Below, piece by piece: positions 59,233 to 64,000 of a stretch of DNA of 64,000 bases. The notes under the pieces were generated by a model that saw nothing but the letters and a program-made list of their open reading frames with translations, was not told where the DNA came from and did not search any database. Every line of letters starts with the position of its first letter. The stretch's first letter is position 1. Both the position numbers and the translations under genes were made by a program. The DNA lies in the NCBI GenBank assembly GCA_002336245.1, contig DDDG01000013.1, forward strand, positions 1 to 64,000, given 5' to 3'. This stretch comes from Flavobacteriales bacterium UBA1986. GTDB taxonomy: Bacteria; Bacteroidota; Bacteroidia; Flavobacteriales_G; Salibacteraceae.

Positions 59233-60639
59233 TCAGAATTCTTTCTGGACCTCTGAAAGAATCTGCTCAATAGCAGTCTTCATTGTGCCGTGGCTGTAAT
59301 CGCCATTGATGACAATCATGAAGGAAGGCTCTTTGGCGCTCTCACATTTTAGGTAGCCCGAATAGGCGCGAACTCCAGTGTAAGAACCACTCTTGGCCCA
59401 CATCAGTCCGTTCAAAGAAGAGAAGGAGTTTTGAATGCTTCCCGAAACACCTGCCAAAGGCAAACTCTTCTTAAAGCTCTCCTCAGCATTCATGAGCTCC
59501 AGAAAACTCGTCATAGTAAATGGAGTCATTCTGTTTCCCCTACTCAATCCACTGCCATCCAAAATGATGGCCGTATCCTGAACTTCAAATTCGGTCAGCT
59601 TATTCTGCATCCACTTCCTAGCAGCCGGATAATCTGGTGTTGCATTTTTCTTAGCTAAATGCAGGAAGAGGTTTTCAGCAAAGAGGTTCACGCTCTTCAT
59701 ATTGGTCCAGCGAACAATTTCCGACAGTGCAGCTCCCTCAAAACTTTTAAACTCTCGCGATTCTGCCTTCTCACCCCACAAACCACTGAGTTCAGCTACT
59801 CTTTTTGTTTGTGCTGCTTGAGTAAAACGAATTCCTGCCAAAGCTAATTCACGCTGAAACTCTGTTGCCAAGTGGAAAGCTGGATCTGGAAGACTGCCTT
59901 TTACCAAGAATGAAAATCTATCCTCAGGAATGCTCCCTGTGAGCTTTCGCTGATAAACATAAGGCCCGCCGTAGATGTAGCAATTGTCGGAATTGCTCTT
60001 GGCAGCGAGTACCTCACCAAAGATTTTGATGTAGTCGATCTTTGGCCAGAAGCTGTCGATGTCTGCTGGACTTCCCTCTTTACCCGTTTTAAAATAGATC
60101 TCGAAGAGATTGTCGTAGACATTCAAGCCTGCGCTTCCCGCGCCAAAGTAATTCCCAACATCATTTTCTTCCCAACTGTCGGGAACGTAGTTGTAGTCAA
60201 AATAAGAGGCATCGCAAAGCACTGCTCCCTCTACCCTTTTCACTCCGATCTTTTGAACTTCCTGAATCCATGTTTTAAGGAATCCTCTGTTGTCAAAATA
60301 CTTTGAACCTGTGGTTGGGTCACCTCCACCAATTACGATGATGTTCCCGTAAAGCACCGAATCGCGAATGCTTCCTGAATACTGAAGAGAGGTTTTAAAT
60401 CTGTGATTGGCTCCAAATTCTTGAAGAGCCAAACCTGTGGTGATCAGCTTTAAGTTGCTGGCGGGTGCGAAGGACTTGCGCTCGTTTATTCCAAAATTCG
60501 CTTCTCCCGAACGCACACTAAGACCAAAATCTTTCTCAGAAATTCCGTTCTTCTTCAGAATTTTGGAAATCTTCTCGACGTCTTGCGAAATGCCCTGAAG
60601 GAGCAATAGTGTGAAGAAAAGGCTGAGTAGGTGTTTCAA
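59233..60639 (-). CDS. dacB: D-alanyl-D-alanine carboxypeptidase/endopeptidase (PBP4, S13)
   Basis: The 468-residue periplasmic penicillin-binding protein has a signal peptide (LLSLFFTLLLLQGISQ), S61xxK64 in FAPASNLKLITTG, GGGDPTTGSKYF, the SxN-type motif in LDGSGLSRGNRMTP and KSG in WAKSGSYTGVRAYSGYL. It trims or cleaves peptidoglycan cross-links. It overlaps the upstream membrane glycosyltransferase-like gene by 4 bp. Confidence 0.92.
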   Translation of the reverse strand: MKHLLSLFFTLLLLQGISQDVEKISKILKKNGISEKDFGLSVRSGEANFGINERKSFAPASNLKLITTGLALQEFGANHRFKTSLQYSGSIRDSVLYGNIIVIGGGDPTTGSKYFDNRGFLKTWIQEVQKIGVKRVEGAVLCDASYFDYNYVPDSWEENDVGNYFGAGSAGLNVYDNLFEIYFKTGKEGSPADIDSFWPKIDYIKIFGEVLAAKSNSDNCYIYGGPYVYQRKLTGSIPEDRFSFLVKGSLPDPAFHLATEFQRELALAGIRFTQAAQTKRVAELSGLWGEKAESREFKSFEGAALSEIVRWTNMKSVNLFAENLFLHLAKKNATPDYPAARKWMQNKLTEFEVQDTAIILDGSGLSRGNRMTPFTMTSFLELMNAEESFKKSLPLAGVSGSIQNSFSSLNGLMWAKSGSYTGVRAYSGYLKCESAKEPSFMIVINGDYSHGTMKTAIEQILSEVQKEF

Positions 60640-62495
60640 TAGATTCTAATTCGGTAGTTCGACAATTCCAATTCCGACTTATTTGGGTTGAAGATAAAGA
60701 ACTCAATCTCTTCAGTTCCTTTCGGCCAACTCAAATAAATCTCATTTTTTCCTGAAGCCTCAATACCATAATCAAGATCGTACCGCCATTTATTCTCCCC
60801 CGACTTCATAGAGAGACTCAAGTCTGCTTGAATCTTAGACTTTAAGTCGAATTCTAAGAAGGCATGCATACTCTTCCCTCCTGTTAATATACTGCGAACA
60901 AAGGCGAACTCTTCACCGCTCACTGCAACACTATCCTCTCTTTCTTCCGACTTCATTTCACCATCAATTCCCAAGAACTGCTCCGTAGTATTTGTGGAAT
61001 TTGATTTCACGTAGAGTGACAACAACCCATTGTCGGCAACGCGCGTCAATCTTGCAGCAATGCTCGGACAAACCTCTAGAACTTCTTCTTGGAGGTACCG
61101 ATTCTGAATGAGCGCGTAGTCGTAGTACAGGTTTAGGACACTGTCGAGATTTGTGCTATCGGTATCCACCAAAGCATGCCCTTTTCGGCCTGTTAAGAGG
61201 TGTGGAATGTTGGTTGTGTATGAGTTGGGGATGAGTAAGACCTCGTCGGCCTTTACATTCTCATGGTCTAAGAATTCCTCCGCCCCTTGAAAATCGCGGT
61301 AGCTCATCTCAACCTTGTTCCATAAACCGGATGCATCCCGTTTAGCTTCAACCTCTTTTGCTTGGAGTACCCAAAACAGGATTGAGATGCCCGTAAGAAT
61401 GCCAAACCATTTGTGCATGTTCTTGTGCTTTTCACGAAAGACAGGATAAAAGCCAATTGCAAGTAAAATGAGGAACGGGTAAAAGGCATCGATGAAATAG
61501 TAATCGTGGTTCTCGAACTGCTTCACCATTACAATAGTGTAAGCAAATCCAGCTAAGAAACTGAATGGCACTAAGTACTGAAACAAGGGCTGCCTTGCTA
61601 CAGGTTTCTTCGATTGCCACATGCTTGTGGTGAACATCAATAAGAGCCAAATCACTTGTATTCTCGACATCCAATGACCGCTCCAATTGGCAAAACTGCG
61701 CTTGATGATTTCCACAAATTCCTCCAAATCTGCCGCCTGCATTCCAGTTGAAAGAAATGCGCTCCCATATTCTGCAGCGAGCACCCTGTCGTGCCAATAC
61801 ACCAGCAGGGATAATCCAACAGCTATAATTGCGGGAAAGAGCTCTATCCATTGAGTTGATTCCAACTTCTTGAATTTTATAAAAATGAGCGAAGCAAGCA
61901 CCGCAGCAACAGGCAGGAAGAAGGTCCAGCGATTGCAAATGGCGAGAAAAAAGAGCGCAGCGGAAAGTAAGTGGGACGCTCCAATCTTCTTCTTCGATTG
62001 AGATGCGACGGTAAAAAGCACTCCGCCAAAAAAGAGGCTTAAAGAAGGTACGCTTGTTAGAATGCCATCGGCGTAATAAATGAGCGTTGGTGAGAAAGCA
62101 AAAAGCGAAAGAACCGCAAGTCGTCCGATCTCCTCAATCTTAATCAGCTTCGTAAGCCTTTCCAGGAAATACAGAGCCATTCCAAAAAACAGCATGTGGA
62201 TGAGCTGAAGAATTCCCAAACTCTTTCCGAAAAATTTCATGAATACAGCAGAGATGTACTCTGCGATTGGGATTCCCGCTGGCGTCACCCCTTCTTTGGT
62301 TCCCAAATCGTATGTGCAGGGCTTGAGGAGGTTTAGATTGTTGTCAACAAAACAGTAAGCCAAGGCGATGCGATCCGACTGAGTCCAGGCGTGAATGTTG
62401 GTTGGAAATTGATTCCATTTCGCCCAGAAGAATAGGATGGCCGAGACCAAAAAGACTAGGATGCTGGCGCGATAAGGAAGGGCGAATATTCTCAC
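60636..62495 (-). CDS. polytopic GT-C-type membrane glycosyltransferase-like protein
   Basis: The 619-residue protein has about eleven membrane helices in the first 390 residues and a ~220-residue soluble C-terminal part. The first outer loop holds HAWTQSDRIALA, with an Asp where GT-C enzymes (PMT/ArnT families) carry a catalytic acid, followed by KPCTYDLGTKEGVTPAGIPI. It would move a sugar from a lipid carrier to an acceptor in the periplasm. The exact family is not certain. dacB is translationally coupled downstream. Confidence 0.65.
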   Translation of the reverse strand: MRIFALPYRASILVFLVSAILFFWAKWNQFPTNIHAWTQSDRIALAYCFVDNNLNLLKPCTYDLGTKEGVTPAGIPIAEYISAVFMKFFGKSLGILQLIHMLFFGMALYFLERLTKLIKIEEIGRLAVLSLFAFSPTLIYYADGILTSVPSLSLFFGGVLFTVASQSKKKIGASHLLSAALFFLAICNRWTFFLPVAAVLASLIFIKFKKLESTQWIELFPAIIAVGLSLLVYWHDRVLAAEYGSAFLSTGMQAADLEEFVEIIKRSFANWSGHWMSRIQVIWLLLMFTTSMWQSKKPVARQPLFQYLVPFSFLAGFAYTIVMVKQFENHDYYFIDAFYPFLILLAIGFYPVFREKHKNMHKWFGILTGISILFWVLQAKEVEAKRDASGLWNKVEMSYRDFQGAEEFLDHENVKADEVLLIPNSYTTNIPHLLTGRKGHALVDTDSTNLDSVLNLYYDYALIQNRYLQEEVLEVCPSIAARLTRVADNGLLSLYVKSNSTNTTEQFLGIDGEMKSEEREDSVAVSGEEFAFVRSILTGGKSMHAFLEFDLKSKIQADLSLSMKSGENKWRYDLDYGIEASGKNEIYLSWPKGTEEIEFFIFNPNKSELELSNYRIRIY

Positions 62496-62614
62496 AGCTC
62501 AAAGAAAAAAATACTGAGGAATTTCAGCAGTTTTTTATAGGCCAATAATGAATTTGCGAAGAAAAGTACTTAGAGCTTAATCTCCGGAAACAATTGCGCA
62601 TAGTTCTTCTCGAC

Positions 62615-62812
62615 CTATTCTATGCTGGTGATCTCAATCCAATAGATCTGATTTAGACCAGCTTTTTTCCATACCTCGGTATAAAAATCTCCCGGGCTGT
62701 AAAGCTCAATGCGGAATCCTCCATAAAAACGATAGCCCAAGAGCGCGTCGGAATCTTTCAAGAATTCCCAGCGTTCCTGCAATTTCAATTTCTTGAACTC
62801 CTTCGAGGTCAA
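62615..62812 (-). CDS. small hypothetical protein, coupled to the upstream small gene
   Basis: This 65-residue protein (KEFKKLKLQERWEFLKDSDA, LLGYRFYGGFRIELYSPGDF, TEVWKKAGLNQIYWIEI) starts with TTG overlapping the stop of the 62809-62985 gene (TTGA), the same overlap style used elsewhere in the window. No signal peptide or membrane helix is present. I do not recognise a family; in Bacteroidota similar short proteins are common beside housekeeping genes. Confidence 0.6.
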   Translation of the reverse strand: MTSKEFKKLKLQERWEFLKDSDALLGYRFYGGFRIELYSPGDFYTEVWKKAGLNQIYWIEITSIE

Positions 62813-62985
62813 AACACGAATTTGACAAGAATGATGATCAAGCAGACGAGGAACATCATCATCGAAATGCGGTTCATGCCGTGCATCATCTTGAGATTTA
62901 CGTTCTTGTTGTCCGACTTTTTGAATAAAGTCAGCGGGTTGATGTAGTAAAGTAGTCTGCCGAAGAATGATTTACCTGAATCCAT
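62809..62985 (-). CDS. 58-residue membrane protein (DUF6728-like)
   Basis: A 58-codon gene with ATG at 62985 encodes MDSGKSFFGRLLYYINPLTL, then a polar segment with KKSDNKNVNLKMMHGMNRIS and a C-terminal helix (MMMFLVCLIIILVKFVF). It resembles the short DUF6728 proteins of Flavobacteriales, from memory and unverified. A TAATTTTG promoter element lies 5 bp before its ATG, and a coupled gene follows. Confidence 0.65.
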   Translation of the reverse strand: MDSGKSFFGRLLYYINPLTLFKKSDNKNVNLKMMHGMNRISMMMFLVCLIIILVKFVF

Positions 62986-62990
62986 AGTTC

Positions 62991-62998
62991 CAAAATTA
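62991..62998 (-). promoter_or_regulatory. promoter -7 element of the 62985 gene
   Basis: On the minus strand TAATTTTG matches TAnnTTTG, with only 5 bp to the ATG at 62985. Confidence 0.5.
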
Positions 62999-63060
62999 CC
63001 AAGAAAACAGATGGATTGCTTTTATGTTTAGAAAGCACTATTTTTCTTGAAAATCCAAAC

Positions 63061-63489
63061 TTGTTTAATCTTCGGCATTTCATAGAAATTTTTGCAGACC
63101 CTTCCATTGTCTTTATGGCACTCTCCAGCGACGATGGAATTCAAGGTTGGTGGTCTTTGGACGTGAAAATACCTAAGACCCAAGATGGCCAGATCTACGT
63201 CAACTTTAGTGAGCAATACAAGAATGTTTTGAAAATTGAACACGCTGAGAAGCATGAAGTATCTTGGCTTGTGGAAGAAGGCGACCCTGAATGGGTTGGA
63301 ACTCGCATTCGCTTCAAAATCGAAGCATCAGATTCGATGGTCACACTTCGTTTTTCTCACGAAAACTGGCAAGAGGAAACCGACTTTTATACTGCTTGCA
63401 ACCTCCAATGGGCTCACTACCTTCTAAGTTTGAAAAACTATTGTGAAGTTGGAAAAGGCAAACCTTATGGGCGAAAAACTTCTTCTTAA
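63061..63489 (+). CDS. START/SRPBCC-like (AHSA1-type) domain protein
   Basis: The protein has the SRPBCC pattern IFADPSIVFMALSSDDGIQG followed by WWSLDVK, and near the end FYTACNLQWAHYLLSLKNYCE followed by GKGKPYG, typical of AHSA1-like ligand-binding proteins. The ATG at ~63115 (MALSS) would cut off the first strand of the domain, so an upstream start is needed; TTG at 63061 gives 142 residues. TTG at 63016 is an alternative. Ligand unknown. Confidence 0.7.
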   Translation: MFNLRHFIEIFADPSIVFMALSSDDGIQGWWSLDVKIPKTQDGQIYVNFSEQYKNVLKIEHAEKHEVSWLVEEGDPEWVGTRIRFKIEASDSMVTLRFSHENWQEETDFYTACNLQWAHYLLSLKNYCEVGKGKPYGRKTSS

Positions 63490-63530
63490 CTTTTGCATGC
63501 ATTGCTCAGCAATCATTTAAATCAATAATT

Positions 63531-63707
63531 ATGGCCTATTCAGAAAGACGTGTTCGCATTCAAAATACGGCTGTTCGAAGTGGCATCAGTTTCGGTACAG
63601 CCTTAGCCATTGCCATCAGCTGGTCTCTCCACAAATCCATACTTTGGGCCATCATTCATGGAATCCTCGGTTGGTTGTACGTCCTTTATTATTTCTTCAC
63701 TAGATGA
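63531..63707 (+). CDS. 58-residue small membrane protein
   Basis: The ATG at 63531 opens a 58-codon gene (MAYSERRVRIQNTAVRSGIS) with two short hydrophobic stretches (FGTALAIAISWS and ILWAIIHGILGWLYVLYYFF). Its stop overlaps the ATG of the AI-2E transporter gene (ATGA), so it is translated and coupled to it; a role with that transporter is inference. Confidence 0.7.
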   Translation: MAYSERRVRIQNTAVRSGISFGTALAIAISWSLHKSILWAIIHGILGWLYVLYYFFTR

Positions 63708-64000
63708 ATCAAGAATTTACCCTCGACCGCATTTTTAGATTCCTTCTCACCACCGGAATTCTCATTGGCCTCTTCATTCTGCTGAAAAGTCTGAGCGCAG
63801 TTCTACTGCCTTTTTTCGTCGCACTCCTACTCGCCTACCTGCTCAATCCCCTTGTCGGACTTTATCAGAAGCTGGTGAAGTTTCGCGGACTTGCCATTGG
63901 ATTGGTCGTACTTAGCTTGATTGGAGCGGGCGTAGCTCTGTGGTTCATCTTGGTTCCAGCCCTCACTGAAGAATCAAAGTTGCTCACACAATACCTCAGC
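63704..64000 (+). CDS. AI-2E family transporter, N-terminal part (3' end outside window)
   Basis: The 99 visible codons (FTLDRIFRFLLTTGILIGLF, LPFFVALLLAYLLNPLVGLY, GLAIGLVVLSLIGAGVALWF) match the first membrane helices and the conserved LLAYLLNPLV segment of the AI-2E/PerM family. These are exporters or ion antiporters; autoinducer transport is proven for few members. It starts inside the stop of the small membrane protein gene. Confidence 0.85.
   Translation, partial: MNQEFTLDRIFRFLLTTGILIGLFILLKSLSAVLLPFFVALLLAYLLNPLVGLYQKLVKFRGLAIGLVVLSLIGAGVALWFILVPALTEESKLLTQYLS

Overview
The window looks like chromosomal DNA of a Bacteroidota bacterium, most likely a marine-type Flavobacteriales relative of the Cryomorphaceae/Schleiferiaceae; the family placement is inference. 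Evidence: three proteins end in type IX secretion (T9SS) C-terminal sorting domains, a GWxTD-domain protein is present, there are almost no Shine-Dalgarno sequences, and many genes and both tRNAs are preceded by the Bacteroidota promoter -7 element TAnnTTTG. I see no prophage, insertion sequence, CRISPR array or rRNA operon. Gene content is mostly housekeeping with short operons of overlapping genes.

Layout. 1-2.2 kb: end of an ECF sigma factor, its probable anti-sigma factor and an outer-membrane beta-barrel protein. 2.2-8.1 kb: FKBP isomerase, PepD dipeptidase, YqgE, class IV aminotransferase, HAD phosphatase, rhomboid and class III aminotransferase. 8.1-14.5 kb (minus strand): phosphoglycerate mutase, two tandem mini-HAD proteins, a 1049-residue BNR-propeller protein and a histidine kinase. 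14.5-24.4 kb: superoxide dismutase, tRNA-Ser with an odd repeat tract, GWxTD protein, glycosyltransferase, PqqB-like hydrolase, lipoprotein, MutL and two rhomboids. 24.4-29.1 kb: MtaB, inositol-phosphatase-like protein, NfeD protease and a T9SS cargo protein. 29.1-32.4 kb (minus): metallo-hydrolase, cysteine desulfurase, GlmM. 32.6-40.7 kb: a long plus-strand run (TPR protein, ComA, rhodanese, DUF368/PopT, AroE, XerC/D, FolE, CysS, Dcd, YidD). 40.7-43.2 kb (minus): a giant Lys/Glu/Ala coiled-coil protein and a TIGR04282-type transferase. 43.3-52.5 kb: lipoyl acyltransferase E2, an OmpA-tail peptide, exonuclease, FAH protein, YwqK-like protein, lipoprotein, subtilase, RlmD, TPMT-like methyltransferase, PRTase and AroK. 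52.6-53.2 kb: tRNA-Lys and a repeat-rich gap. 53.2-64 kb: GH53 galactanase, propeller T9SS protein, two paralogous lipoproteins, a truncated dehydrogenase, CPBP protease, enoyl-CoA hydratase, DacB, a GT-C membrane protein, small membrane proteins and the start of an AI-2E family transporter.

The least explained elements are: (i) both tRNA genes are followed by a ~90-bp sequence present twice, with terminators or hairpins inside or just before it; (ii) two adjacent paralogous lipoproteins share an RKYTKGHH motif right after the lipobox plus a conserved KYRRC block; (iii) an extended promoter motif TAnnTTTGC[A/C]GCC, often so close to the start codon that the mRNA should be leaderless; (iv) a mini-HAD duplicate and a MutL with altered active-site motifs. 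I did not find a convincing defence island or a large unknown multi-gene system.
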